From an uncultured Coriobacteriaceae bacterium (GTDB taxonomy: Bacteria; Actinomycetota; Coriobacteriia; Coriobacteriales; Atopobiaceae), in contig CADALE010000005.1 in the NCBI GenBank assembly GCA_902788705.1, positions 65,846-129,845 on the forward strand: a stretch of 64,000 nt of DNA, read 5' to 3'. This document shows positions 35,641-44,423 of this stretch, piece by piece. The translations under genes were made by a program, and so were the position numbers. The notes under the pieces are model-generated. The model ran no database searches. It had not been told where the DNA came from and saw only the letters and a list, made by a program, of their open reading frames with translations. Every line of letters begins with the position of its first letter. The first letter of the stretch is position 1.

Positions 35641-35684
35641 ACACCCCAGATTCGACTGCCTTCAAGCAGTCAAACCTGGGGTGT
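35641..35684 (-). terminator. Terminator of the ROK/HAD unit built on a TTTGACTG palindrome
   Basis: On the minus strand ACACCCCAG and CTGGGGTGT flank an inner GACTGC/GCAGTC stem, and the hairpin is followed by TTTTGTC. It lies 41 bases beyond the ROK stop codon. Confidence 0.82.
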
Positions 35685-35724
35685 CGGTCTCGTGGTTGGA
35701 ACCCGAGTTGACGGCTGCCCGCGC

Positions 35725-36630
35725 CTATGCCTTCTGCAGGTGGAACGCCAGCGCGCCGATGAGGTTGGCCTCGTTGCCGTACTTGCAGGTCACGATCTCG
35801 GGCTTGGAGAACGGCAGGTACGGATGAATCTCGAACAGCTTGTCCACCGCGTCACGCACGAGCGTGGTGGTCTCGGGACGGGCCGAGATGCCACCGCCGA
35901 TGGCATAGCGCTGCAGGTCAAGCACGGCCTGCAGGGTGATGATGCCCGAGGACGCCCACACGGCATACTCGTCCATGATGGCCTTCGCGTCGGGGTCGCC
36001 CGCCTCGTAGGCGTCGAACAGCATGATGCCGTCGGCATTTGCCAGACCCTTGGCCAGGCCAAACTTGGGCACGATGGCGCCCGCGGCAATCTTTCCGGCC
36101 CAGATGGCGCTGCCCGCCTTGCCCTCGTGGATCGCGGGATAATCGGCCACCAGCCAGGAGAGCTCGCCCGCGCCGCCGGAGACGCCCATCCACACCTTGC
36201 GGTTAAGCACGATGCCGCCGCCCACGCCGGTGCCCAGCACCAGCACGGCACCGGAATCGACGTCGGACAGGGCGCCCGACCAGCTCTCGGCGATGGCCGC
36301 ACACTTGCCGTCGTTGGCGATGGTGCAGGGCTTGCCAAACACCGCGCCGTACTTCTCGGCCGCAGGATAGTCGTGCAGCCACGTGAACGCACCGCCCGTG
36401 AACGCCCAGCCCTTGGCGGTGTCAATGCGGCCCGGCATCGAGATGGCCACGCCCTCGTAGTCATACGCCGACACGGCCTCGCGCACGTCGGCCAGCGACG
36501 CAAGCATGAGCTCCTCGCTCGACGTGTTGGCGGGCACCTTGCCCTGCGCCAGGAAGGCCGCGTCCTCGTCCATGATTGCGTACTTGATGAACGTGCCGCC
36601 GATATCCAGAACCAGATACTGCTTAGCCAT
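35725..36630 (-). CDS. ROK-family sugar kinase
   Basis: 301 residues. VLDIGGTFIKYAIMD is the phosphate loop, GVAISMPGRID and VLVLGTGVGGGIVLNRKV follow. It lacks the CxCGxxGCxE zinc motif of the glucokinase at 19647, which is usual for the BglK (beta-glucoside kinase)-like subgroup. It probably phosphorylates glucose, a beta-glucoside or an amino sugar. GAGGGGAGCAACC precedes the ATG. The HAD phosphatase gene lies 187 bases upstream on the same strand. Confidence 0.88.
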   Translation of the reverse strand: MAKQYLVLDIGGTFIKYAIMDEDAAFLAQGKVPANTSSEELMLASLADVREAVSAYDYEGVAISMPGRIDTAKGWAFTGGAFTWLHDYPAAEKYGAVFGKPCTIANDGKCAAIAESWSGALSDVDSGAVLVLGTGVGGGIVLNRKVWMGVSGGAGELSWLVADYPAIHEGKAGSAIWAGKIAAGAIVPKFGLAKGLANADGIMLFDAYEAGDPDAKAIMDEYAVWASSGIITLQAVLDLQRYAIGGGISARPETTTLVRDAVDKLFEIHPYLPFSKPEIVTCKYGNEANLIGALAFHLQKA

Positions 36631-36817
36631 GGTTGCTCCCCTCTCGTGCTACACAGACACCAACGGTTATACGGCATCGCCCAAGTCGGAAGGCCCACGC
36701 ATCCACAGGCGGTCAGATGCGGCGGCAAAGCCATTCCGAGGGGTCACATTTGCGTTGTTGGGGATTGCCGGGCCCGCTGCGACGAGAGGACGGTGGCCGA
36801 AGGTGGTGCTAGGCCCC

Positions 36818-37588
36818 TCACCCGTGCATGCGCAGCGAAAAGTCGGCCAGGGCCGCGCCCACGCTGGGCAGCACGGACACTGCCGCATCGCGAACCTCGG
36901 CTGGCGACGAGGGGAAGGTGTAGCCCACGTCGGCCGCTCGCAGCATGGGGATGTCGTTGTACGAGTCGCCCATCGCAGCCATGGCCCGCACGCCCAGCTC
37001 GCGGCGCACCACCTCAAGGCCCGTCGCCTTCGAGCACCCCGCACTTACCACGTCCACGCTCTTCCCGTTTTGGTACGCAGTAGCCACCGAGCCAAAGTCG
37101 CAGTTGATGCGCGAAGCCAAGCCGCTCGCGGCATCCAGGGTAAGCATGCGGAAGGCCACCCCGTAGATGGGATCAGGAATCATCGAGAACCGGCGCACCA
37201 CGTTGAACGTGCCGCGGCTGCGGCGAACCAGGGACACCGGCGAGGTGGTCCAGTACTCGTTGCCCGCCACAAGAAAGAGGCCCAGAGCGCGCAGGCGGAA
37301 CCTGCCGACGATCTCGGCGGCCACGTCGCGGGGCATGCGCCGCTCCCATATCACTTCGCGCTGCGCATCCAGCACCAGCGCGCCGCTCATCAGGATGACG
37401 AAGTCAAGGGGAAGGCGGTCCTTGAGCGATGCCGCGAGGCCTCGGCGCGTCCTGCCGGTGTTGAGGCCAAAGAGGCCACCCTCCTCGCGGAAGCGATCCA
37501 CTGCCGCACGGTCCTGCACGCTCGGGATGCCCGGCCCGTGCACAAGCGTACCGTCATAGTCGCTGGCAAAGCACAGCTGGCCGGCCAT
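36818..37588 (-). CDS. HAD-IIB (Cof-type) phosphatase
   Basis: 256 residues. Motif I is FASDYDGTLV, motif II LNTGRT, the C2B cap sits between about 80 and 180, and motifs III/IV are GKSVDVV and MGDSYNDIPML. Cof-type enzymes dephosphorylate sugar phosphates, nucleotides or PLP. Divergent from the LtaS-like gene. A GCGCATGGC/GCCATGCGC palindrome lies between them at about 37632-37651. Confidence 0.88.
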   Translation of the reverse strand: MAGQLCFASDYDGTLVHGPGIPSVQDRAAVDRFREEGGLFGLNTGRTRRGLAASLKDRLPLDFVILMSGALVLDAQREVIWERRMPRDVAAEIVGRFRLRALGLFLVAGNEYWTTSPVSLVRRSRGTFNVVRRFSMIPDPIYGVAFRMLTLDAASGLASRINCDFGSVATAYQNGKSVDVVSAGCSKATGLEVVRRELGVRAMAAMGDSYNDIPMLRAADVGYTFPSSPAEVRDAAVSVLPSVGAALADFSLRMHG

Positions 37589-37689
37589 GGGCTTCTCCCC
37601 CGTTCTTTCAGCGTTGTTCAGTTCGCGTTCTGCGCATGGCTGGCCATGCGCTCAGGTATCATAGCCTATCGGATTGACAAGGGGGATGC

Positions 37690-40089
37690 ATGCAGCAACT
37701 AAAGGACAAGGTATATAGTGCCCTGGCTAAAGCTGGCATCGACGCCTCATCCTGGCCCCTCATGGTCATCCCCATCACCATCCTTTGGTTCGAGCTCATA
37801 TTCAAGGGCACCACGACGGGCTTTTCCTGGCCCCAGACGGCCTACATAGCGCTGCTGGCGCTGGCAATGGGAGCCGTGGGCACCGTGCTCACGTCGCTGT
37901 CGAGGCTCCCCAAGGTAAACCAGTGGCTGCGCTTCGCGCTGCTGCTGGTGGTGGGCGTGTCTTTTGGGATCGAGTACTTCGTGTACTGCGAGTTCAAGAT
38001 GTTCTACGACCTGGTAACCGTCACCTCGGGCGCCGGCCATGCGGCAAGCGGCTTCTCCGACCAGATTGCCATGCTGGTGTTCACCCCGTCGGGCATCGCG
38101 CATGTGGTGGCCTTCCTAGCGCCAGCCGCGCTGTACGGCTTCTGGCTGAGGCGGCACGACCCGGGCGCGCGCATCGCAATCCCCCAGCTGGCCACCGTGG
38201 GAGCCGTTGCCGCAACCTGCTGCCTTGTGGTGGCGGCCTCGGCGTCGGGAAGCCCGCTGGGCAGGGCGTTCACCGACCGCTACAGCTTCCAGACCGTCGT
38301 CGAGGGCTTCGGGCTGCTTCCGGGCGTGGGCAAGGAGCTGCAGGCATCGCTGCTTGACAGCGGAGAGGCCACCTTCTCCACCGACCAGCCGTCGCGCTCC
38401 GCAGGCGTGGCGACGGACGCCACCAGCGCGGAGGCCGACGCCACGGCCAACGCCACGGCCGACAAGGCCGACGCGGAGGCTAGTGACTCCAAGGCCGAGG
38501 GCACCAAGGCAGACGACTCCACGGCCGACACCAGCTCGAAGGCCGACGACGCCGGCTCCGCATCCGTCAGCGACAAGAAGGCCGCCAGCACCCCCGCCAA
38601 GCAGGAGCAGCCCGTCGTGCTGGACATCGACTTCGCCAAGCTTGCTGCCACCACCGACGGCACCTGGGCCTCGCTCGACCGCTACGTGGCCGCCCAGACC
38701 CCCAGCCACACCAACTCGATGACCGGGCGCTTCGAGGGCTACAACCTCGTGTTCATCTCGGGAGAGGCCTTCAGCGCCGAGGCAATCCGCGAGGACGTGA
38801 CCCCCACCCTGTACCGCATGGCCACCAAGGGCATCCAGTTCACCGACTACTACCAGTTTGCCAGCGCAGGCACCACCGGCGGCGAGTACGAGAACATCTT
38901 TGGCATGCTTCCCACCGACGGCGGCGGGTCGGTCATCGACACGGCCACGCACAACAACTACCTCACCATGGGCTGGGCGCTCAACGCCAAGGGCTACGAC
39001 GGCTGGGCGTTCCACAACAACGACTACACCTACTACAGCCGCGACCTCACCCACAACCAGCTGGGCTACAACCACGGCTACATGGGCTATGGCAACGGCA
39101 TGGAGCAGTGGGTGCAGCTGCAGTGGCCCGAGAGCGACCTCGAGATGGTGAAGGGCACCTGGGAGAACCTCTACGGCGAGTATGGCGACGAGGACCACCC
39201 CTTCAACGTGTACTACATGTCGGTGAGCGGGCATGGCGTGTACGGGCTGGGCAGCAATGACATGTCGGCCAAGTGGTGGGACGAGGTGGCCGACCTGCCC
39301 TACTCCGAGCCCGTGAAGGCCTATATCGCCAGCAACATCGACCTCGACCGCGCCATGGAGTACCTCATCGGCCAGTTGGAGGAACGAGGCATCGCCGACC
39401 GCACGGTCATCGTGATCGGGGCCGACCACTTCCCCTATGGCCTTGACGGCGATGGCTACCTAGGCCAGCTCCCCTACCTCTCCGAGCTGTACGGCTACAA
39501 CGTGACCAATCTGATGCAGCGTGACCACAACCGCCTCATCATGTGGTGCGGCGACCTCGAGGACGACAAGCCCATCGTGGTGAGCTCGCCCACGTCCAGC
39601 CTGGACATCCTGCCCACGCTGCTCAACCTCTTTGGGCTTGAGTGGGACTCGCGGCTGCTACCCGGGCGCGACGTGTTCGGCGACCGCGACGCCCTCGCGT
39701 TCAACCTCAACTACGACTGGAAGACCGACCTGGGCACCTACTTCGCCAGCTACGACACGTTCGAGCCCGCCGAGGGCGCCATTGTGCCCGACGGCTACGT
39801 GGAGGCCATGAACGTAGTCGTGGACGACAAGGTGCGCTACTGCGAGGCGGTGCTGGACACCGACTACTTCCGCCACGTGTTCGGCGATCCCGAGGACGTG
39901 GAGGCCATGAACGCCGCTGGCAAGGCCGCGCGCGAGGCCGAGGAGGCCGACGAGGAGGAGCTTGAGGAGGGCACCGGCCGCTGGGGCGAGGACATCGTGC
40001 GACGGTTCGAGGCCCGCTACGGCACCGAGTACAACGCCGACGGAACCAAGAAGGGCTCGTCCAAGAAGAACTCGGGCAAGAAGCCCTAG
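37690..40089 (+). CDS. LtaS/OpgB-like membrane sulfatase (phosphoglycerol transferase family)
   Basis: 799 residues. Five N-terminal membrane helices (within 20-195), then a disordered linker at about 235-305 built from Ala, Asp, Lys, Ser and Thr, and an extracytoplasmic alkaline-phosphatase-type domain. FISGEAFSAEAI gives the first metal ligand, AGTTGGEYENIFGMLP holds the Thr nucleophile, SGHGVYG and GADHFPYG the remaining ligands. Related enzymes polymerise glycerol phosphate for lipoteichoic acid or decorate glycans. The C-terminal ~60 residues are acidic then Lys/Ser rich. The ATG follows AAGGGGGATGC. Long for the family (~650) because of the linker. Confidence 0.9.
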   Translation: MQQLKDKVYSALAKAGIDASSWPLMVIPITILWFELIFKGTTTGFSWPQTAYIALLALAMGAVGTVLTSLSRLPKVNQWLRFALLLVVGVSFGIEYFVYCEFKMFYDLVTVTSGAGHAASGFSDQIAMLVFTPSGIAHVVAFLAPAALYGFWLRRHDPGARIAIPQLATVGAVAATCCLVVAASASGSPLGRAFTDRYSFQTVVEGFGLLPGVGKELQASLLDSGEATFSTDQPSRSAGVATDATSAEADATANATADKADAEASDSKAEGTKADDSTADTSSKADDAGSASVSDKKAASTPAKQEQPVVLDIDFAKLAATTDGTWASLDRYVAAQTPSHTNSMTGRFEGYNLVFISGEAFSAEAIREDVTPTLYRMATKGIQFTDYYQFASAGTTGGEYENIFGMLPTDGGGSVIDTATHNNYLTMGWALNAKGYDGWAFHNNDYTYYSRDLTHNQLGYNHGYMGYGNGMEQWVQLQWPESDLEMVKGTWENLYGEYGDEDHPFNVYYMSVSGHGVYGLGSNDMSAKWWDEVADLPYSEPVKAYIASNIDLDRAMEYLIGQLEERGIADRTVIVIGADHFPYGLDGDGYLGQLPYLSELYGYNVTNLMQRDHNRLIMWCGDLEDDKPIVVSSPTSSLDILPTLLNLFGLEWDSRLLPGRDVFGDRDALAFNLNYDWKTDLGTYFASYDTFEPAEGAIVPDGYVEAMNVVVDDKVRYCEAVLDTDYFRHVFGDPEDVEAMNAAGKAAREAEEADEEELEEGTGRWGEDIVRRFEARYGTEYNADGTKKGSSKKNSGKKP

Positions 40090-40104
40090 GTCAGGGAGTG
40101 CGGG

Positions 40105-40352
40105 TGTCGGAAGTGCGAACCGCACGCAACGCTTCCGACATCCGGGGGCTCTCCCGTATCGGAAGTGTGGGCCGCGTGCGACGCTTCCGACGTTTTGGGA
40201 CATCCGGGTGTCGGAAGTGTGGCATGTCCGCAGCACTCCCGACATCCGGGGGCTCTCCCGTGTCGGAAGTGTGGCACGTCCGCAGCACTTCCGACACTTT
40301 CCGGCACGCGGGTGTCGGAAGTGCGGACCGCACGCAACGCTTCCGACACTCC
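40105..40352. repeat. Five 52-bp tandem palindromic repeats
   Basis: Copies begin at 40105, 40157, 40209, 40261 and 40313, exactly 52 bases apart. Each contains TGTCGGAAGTG and its inverse CACTTCCGACA (or close variants) separated by about 14 bases, joined by CATCCGGGGGCTCTCCCG-like sequence. They fill the space between two convergent genes and could end transcription from both sides, but no T-tracts are present. Confidence 0.93.
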
Positions 40353-40364
40353 GTGGCTTTGCCG

Positions 40365-41642
40365 CTATGCCTTACCGCGGCCTTCCAAGTACCGCTTGAC
40401 CACCCATGCGTCAAACTTCTTCCTGAAGGCATCGCAGTCAAACTGCTTGTGAGCACAGATACGGTCGGATGGGCAGCCGCCACAGCAGTACGGTAGCAAG
40501 TTGCAGTTCCTGCACTCCTGCGGGTAGGGCATGTTGAGGAACTTCATGTCGGCCTCGTTGCGGTAGAAGCCGTACCGCACGTCGCCAATCACCTCGTCTG
40601 GCTGGCCAATCTGATGCTCGCATCGGTACAGCTCGCCACGTGGCCCGATAATCGCGTAGTCGCGCCGCATGCTGCCGCAGTACGCCAGCCGCTCCGACAC
40701 CCGCGAATACTCCACGTCGAAGTCGAACTCGCTGAAGCGCTCGCAGAAGACCTGGTTGAAGGCGTCAAACTCCTCGGGCGAGAGCCCCGTAAGGCCGTCG
40801 ATGCCCTCGCAATCGTAGATTCTTGCCGGATACATCTGGATGCGGCCCATGGGTAGCCGCTCCGCCAACGCGGACGCAATCTCGAGGATGCTCTCACGAT
40901 TCTCGGCACTCGTGTTGAACCGGATGTTGATGTCCACGAACTGAGCCGCATAGGCCACGTTCTCTACCAGCCGCTCGAGGTCGCCGGGCTTGCCATGCTT
41001 GTAGTCCACGTAGAAGCGCTCGTCGCCATCGATGGTTACCTGAAGGCTTACGAGTCCGTGCTGGCACAGGTAGTCGCACACCTCACGGGTCAGCAGCAGC
41101 CCGTTGGTGGTGACGTTGGCCGAGTACTCGAGGTCGTGCTCGGCGCAGTACTGGGTAAAGTGATCGGTCATGCGCTTGATGATGGCCGGGTGAAGCAGCG
41201 GCTCGCCACCAAACCAGTTGAGCTTCAGGCGCTTTGCGTAGGGGTTGCGCTCCACAGTCTGCTGGATGAAGCGAATGCTGCGCTCCACCGTCTCGTCATC
41301 CATCACCGAGTGGTCGAACGACACGTCGCGCTGGTAGCAGTAGACGCACTTCAGGTTGCAGGCAAGCGACGGCACGATGAGAAACTGCATGCTACGGCTG
41401 CGACCGTACTGGTATGCGATGCGCTCGACCAGCAGGCGATTGAGCTCGTCCATTGGCTCGGGCACCACGAATCCTTGGGCAACCAGCGCGTCAAGGTACG
41501 GAGTCTGCTCGGGCGTTCCGTCCTGGATGTGCGCATACACGTCGTCCGTGAACTTGGAGAGGCCGTTGGAGAAGGTGTTGAACACATACAGGCTGCCGTC
41601 ATGGCGAATCGGCACGTTGAACATCGATGGCTTGAACTGCAC
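40365..41642 (-). CDS. Radical SAM/SPASM peptide maturase
   Basis: 425 residues. The N-terminal ~85 residues (SLYVFNTFSNGLSKF, DALVAQGFVVP) resemble the peptide-recognition region of RiPP maturases. The radical SAM cluster is CNLKCVYCY (Cys95, Cys99, Cys102), LNWFGGEPLLHP follows, and the SPASM region binds auxiliary clusters (YRCEHQIG, then CRNCNLLPYCCGGCPSDRIC and CDAF). It probably installs thioether or related cross-links in the Cys-rich peptide encoded just upstream at 41735-41839. The start is a GTG at 41642 with AGGGGGACGCC. Confidence 0.92.
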   Translation of the reverse strand: MQFKPSMFNVPIRHDGSLYVFNTFSNGLSKFTDDVYAHIQDGTPEQTPYLDALVAQGFVVPEPMDELNRLLVERIAYQYGRSRSMQFLIVPSLACNLKCVYCYQRDVSFDHSVMDDETVERSIRFIQQTVERNPYAKRLKLNWFGGEPLLHPAIIKRMTDHFTQYCAEHDLEYSANVTTNGLLLTREVCDYLCQHGLVSLQVTIDGDERFYVDYKHGKPGDLERLVENVAYAAQFVDINIRFNTSAENRESILEIASALAERLPMGRIQMYPARIYDCEGIDGLTGLSPEEFDAFNQVFCERFSEFDFDVEYSRVSERLAYCGSMRRDYAIIGPRGELYRCEHQIGQPDEVIGDVRYGFYRNEADMKFLNMPYPQECRNCNLLPYCCGGCPSDRICAHKQFDCDAFRKKFDAWVVKRYLEGRGKA

Positions 41643-41664
41643 GGCGTCCCCCTGTCACCAGATG

Positions 41665-41710
41665 TGCGCATGGCGTCGCAGCCAGCAAACGCAGCCGCGA
41701 CGCCATGCGC
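41665..41710 (-). promoter_or_regulatory. Hairpin between the peptide gene and the maturase gene
   Basis: GCGCATGGCGTCGC and GCGACGCCATGCGC form a perfect 14-bp stem with a 17-base loop and no T-tract. Placed between precursor and enzyme genes, it could partly stop or stabilise the transcript so that more peptide than enzyme is made. Confidence 0.6.
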
Positions 41711-41734
41711 GAGTTAGTCAGACCCTGTCAAGTA

Positions 41735-41839
41735 CTAGATGTCGTTGGACCTGCAAGGGCAGTTCTCGCAATTGGTGCATCCGCCCTGGGCCAGCAGGTT
41801 GTCGGAATCAAGGTACTCTGCGGCAACGATGATCTCCAT
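41735..41839 (-). CDS. Putative RiPP precursor, Cys-rich 34-residue peptide
   Basis: A short gene outside normal gene-size cutoffs. It starts MEIIVAAEYLDSDNLLAQGG, an acidic amphipathic leader ending in Gly-Gly, and continues CTNCENCPCRSNDI, a core with four Cys in nine residues (21, 24, 27, 29). GAAGGGGG lies about 8 bases before the ATG at 41839. It sits directly before a radical SAM/SPASM gene, the standard arrangement for sactipeptides and ranthipeptides. Cleavage after Gly-Gly and Cys-to-residue thioether bonds are inferred. Four Cys rather than six separates it from SCIFF peptides. Product unknown. Confidence 0.72.
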   Translation of the reverse strand: MEIIVAAEYLDSDNLLAQGGCTNCENCPCRSNDI

Positions 41840-41884
41840 ACCTCACGCCCCCTTCGATGTGGCTAAGTGGTCTAACGTCGTCTT

Positions 41885-41890
41885 ATTGTA
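41885..41890 (-). promoter_or_regulatory. Possible -10 element for the peptide gene
   Basis: TACAAT on the minus strand (complement of ATTGTA), about 45 bases before the peptide start, in an extended context TGAGTTACAAT. There is no good -35, so this is weak. Confidence 0.35.
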
Positions 41891-41966
41891 ACTCATGTTC
41901 CGCAATACCCACGCCCGGCTCGGCAGCGACGCGGTAGACGTGCGTACGGTGTCGACGAGGCGCTTC

Positions 41967-43511
41967 CTACATGCCGTCAGGCGCCGGCGGACGCTGGTCT
42001 GCGTGGGGCCCCGCGGAGGGCCACTGCGTGGGCGCCTGCTGCGCCTGCTGCGTCTGCTGGGGCGCTTGCTGAGGCGCCTGCTGGGGCGGCTGCTGCGCTG
42101 GCTGCTGCGGAAGAACCTGCTGGACGGGCATGGGCATGGGCACCATCTGCCATTGCTGCTGGGCGGTCGGCTGCTGGACACCCTGCTGGGAAGCCTCGAC
42201 CGGCCAGGGAACGGGCATGCCCTGCGTGGTGAAGACCACGCTGCGATCGGCCGGCATGGTGCTGTCGGGCATGAGCGGCTCGGCGGGAACGGGGATCGGG
42301 TAGTACACCACGTGGATGGGCTGCATCGCCTGCTGGGGACCTGCCTGCACGGGCTGCTGGGGCACCTGCTGGGCCGGCACCTGCTGCACGGGCATTGCCT
42401 GCACAGGCACCTGCTGGTAGGCGCCCTGCTGCACCGGGGCCTGTCGCATGGGCATCTGCTGGGTTGTCGCCTGCTGGTAGGCGCCCTGCTGCATCGGAAC
42501 CTGCTGCACGGGCACCTGCTGCATGGGCACCTGCTGGTAGGCGCCTTGCTGCCCAGGCAGCGCCTGTGTGGGCGCCTGCTGCCAGCCACCCGGCACCCCC
42601 ATGGCAACGCCCTGGTTGGCGGGCAGGTATCCAGGCTGCTGCCCCACTGGCAACACCTCGTGCTCGCTCACGAACGGCCCGAACTGCGGCGCCTGCATGG
42701 CCCGCAGCTCCATCACCGCCTTGATGAAGGTGGGCAGGTACAGCACGCAGATGATCAGGTAAAACACGATGGTGGCGATGGCCTCCTCGCGGTCGGGCGT
42801 CACATACTCGGTCTCGAACGTCTCGCCGTACAGGCCCGTGGACACCACGAACAGCAGCCAGTCGTCGATGGCATGCACCGTCATCGCGCCAACCAGGCTC
42901 TTAGTCTTGAGCACCACCGCGCACAGCATCACGGCATACATGCCGGTCTGGCAGATCTTAAGCCCTGCCTGCGCAAACGTGAGGAGGTTGTTGGGGTCGA
43001 AGTCGTCCAGCGTGACGTGTGCGCAGCCAAACACCAGCGACGAGACGGCCACCGCCCACAGGATGCCGTTCTTCTTGCCGCCAAAGCGCGCAAGGAGGCC
43101 TCCAAACAGCATCCCGCGGAACATCCCCTCCTCCGAGGCGCCGATGGCAAGGCACAGCACCAGCGAGCTCAGCAGCCTGAGCGCCCAGCCCTGCTGCACC
43201 GCCTCGCCGGCGCTCACGTAGTCGTAGAGGTCAAGCACCATGAGGATGGCGCTGATGGCCACGATCCACCACATGAACTTCCATGACTCGAACAGGGCCG
43301 CACCATCAAAGCGCAGGTAGTCGCCACCCTTCATCATGAAGATGCCGAGCACGGCCACGATGGCCCCACCCAGCGTGGCACACAGGTCGAGGTCGGCGTC
43401 AAGCAGCATGCCCACCACGACGCCTGCAACCTCGCCCGCATAGATGAGCGCAAGCCAAATGAGCGCCGACACCATCTTTCCGGTTCCGTTAACGGCACGC
43501 GTCTCGTTCAT
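41967..43511 (-). CDS. CPBP intramembrane protease with long Pro/Gln-rich tail
   Basis: 514 residues. Residues 1-270 have eight or so membrane helices and the three CPBP (CAAX protease/Abi) motifs: EEGMFRGMLFGG, FGCAHVT and HAIDDW. The remaining ~220 residues form a cytoplasmic low-complexity tail with repeats such as QQGAYQQVPVQ and PQQAPQQ. Family members process prenylated or small peptides and confer immunity to bacteriocins. The gene lies 127 bases upstream of the RiPP precursor on the same strand, so leader removal or self-protection is plausible. ATG at 43511 with TTGGGAG. Confidence 0.85.
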   Translation of the reverse strand: MNETRAVNGTGKMVSALIWLALIYAGEVAGVVVGMLLDADLDLCATLGGAIVAVLGIFMMKGGDYLRFDGAALFESWKFMWWIVAISAILMVLDLYDYVSAGEAVQQGWALRLLSSLVLCLAIGASEEGMFRGMLFGGLLARFGGKKNGILWAVAVSSLVFGCAHVTLDDFDPNNLLTFAQAGLKICQTGMYAVMLCAVVLKTKSLVGAMTVHAIDDWLLFVVSTGLYGETFETEYVTPDREEAIATIVFYLIICVLYLPTFIKAVMELRAMQAPQFGPFVSEHEVLPVGQQPGYLPANQGVAMGVPGGWQQAPTQALPGQQGAYQQVPMQQVPVQQVPMQQGAYQQATTQQMPMRQAPVQQGAYQQVPVQAMPVQQVPAQQVPQQPVQAGPQQAMQPIHVVYYPIPVPAEPLMPDSTMPADRSVVFTTQGMPVPWPVEASQQGVQQPTAQQQWQMVPMPMPVQQVLPQQPAQQPPQQAPQQAPQQTQQAQQAPTQWPSAGPHADQRPPAPDGM

Positions 43512-43706
43512 GGCAACTCCCAAACTCGCAATATACTAGCGCTATAGATACCCATTATGGTGGTTCTGCCAACGCCTGATGCGCGAAACCCCAAGCCGGC
43601 GGCTTCCCTGCGAGCCCCGGAGGCGCCAAAGGGGTTGCACGCGGGCAGCCTGAACGCCCCGCCCGCATCAGCCTGGCCCCGCAGAACCCGCAAGAAGGAG
43701 GTAGAC

Positions 43707-44183
43707 ATGCTCATACGCCGTGCGACCGAGGCAGACATGCCCGGCTTGGAGTCGCTGCTTGATCAGGTGCTGATGGTTCACTACCACGGCAGGCCCGACC
43801 TCTTCATTCCCGGCACGCGCAAGTACACCGACGACGAGCTGCGTGGCATCATCGCCGACGACGAGCGTCCCATCTTTGTGGCGGTCGCCGACGATGCGGC
43901 GCCCGGCGAGGTTCTGGGGCATGCCTTCTGCGTGCACGAGCACTACGGCAGCAACAACATGCACCACATCCACACCCTCTACGTGGATGACATCTGCGTT
44001 GACGATCACGCCCGCGGGATGCACGTGGGCACCGCCCTGTACCAGCACGTGCTTGCCTACGCGCGCGAGTGCGGCTGCTACAACGTGCAGCTTAACGTGT
44101 GGTCGTGCAACCCGGGCGCACAGGCCTTCTACGAGGCCATGGGGATGAAGCCGTACAAGGTGGGCATGGAGACGATCCTGTAG
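43707..44183 (+). CDS. GNAT family N-acetyltransferase
   Basis: 158 residues. MLIRRATEADMPGLESLLDQV opens the fold, DDICVDDHARGMHVGTALYQHV is the acetyl-CoA pyrophosphate-binding region (an RGxxxGxxL variant of the usual Q/RxxGxG/A), and NPGAQAFYEAMGMKPYKVGMETIL is the conserved C-terminal strand-helix. The acceptor is unknown. AAGGAGGTAGAC precedes the ATG at 43707. Divergent from the CPBP protease gene. Confidence 0.92.
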   Translation: MLIRRATEADMPGLESLLDQVLMVHYHGRPDLFIPGTRKYTDDELRGIIADDERPIFVAVADDAAPGEVLGHAFCVHEHYGSNNMHHIHTLYVDDICVDDHARGMHVGTALYQHVLAYARECGCYNVQLNVWSCNPGAQAFYEAMGMKPYKVGMETIL

Positions 44184-44232
44184 CGGGCAGACCGCCTGCG
44201 CGGTGTCCCCCGCCTTGTCAGTGCGTTAAATT

Positions 44233-44306
44233 ACACAGGTACCTGTGTTTTGTGGAGGATATGTGAGCGAACACGCTCTCGCTTCGCATTACACAGGTAC
44301 CTGTTA
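44233..44306 (+). promoter_or_regulatory. Twin palindromic operators upstream of the MarR-type gene
   Basis: ACACAGGTACCTGTGT (44233-44248) is a perfect 16-bp palindrome; ACACAGGTACCTGTTA (44291-44306) is a second copy, 58 bases on. Spacing and symmetry fit a dimeric winged-helix repressor, most simply the MarR-type protein encoded downstream acting on its own gene. Confidence 0.8.
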
Positions 44307-44423
44307 TTCTATTCACGCACACTTCGACCGTGACCGCGCCTTAAGCACGCCAGGTATCGGCGCGCCGCGCAGGTTCACGACATCACCAAGTCAATCAGCC
44401 AACGGCAAGAAAGGTACCAACAC

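Larger units (their letters stand above)
35332..35724. other. Gene-free interval upstream of rnfC with three palindromes
   Basis: 393 bases between the ROK gene end and the rnfC start. It must hold the rnf promoter; TAAGAT on the minus strand at about 35388-35393 is a possible -10, without a clear -35. The rest holds three TTTGACTG/CAGTCAAA palindromes listed separately. Confidence 0.5.

Noticed and set aside
33289..37083. 1264-codon plus-strand frame opposite rnfD/rnfC and the ROK gene
   Set aside because: Antisense shadow produced by high-GC codon bias; the opposite strand holds well-recognised proteins.
41843..42607. Minus-strand frame rich in Pro/Cys/Arg overlapping the CPBP tail
   Set aside because: Out-of-frame reading of the repetitive Pro/Gln-coding DNA.
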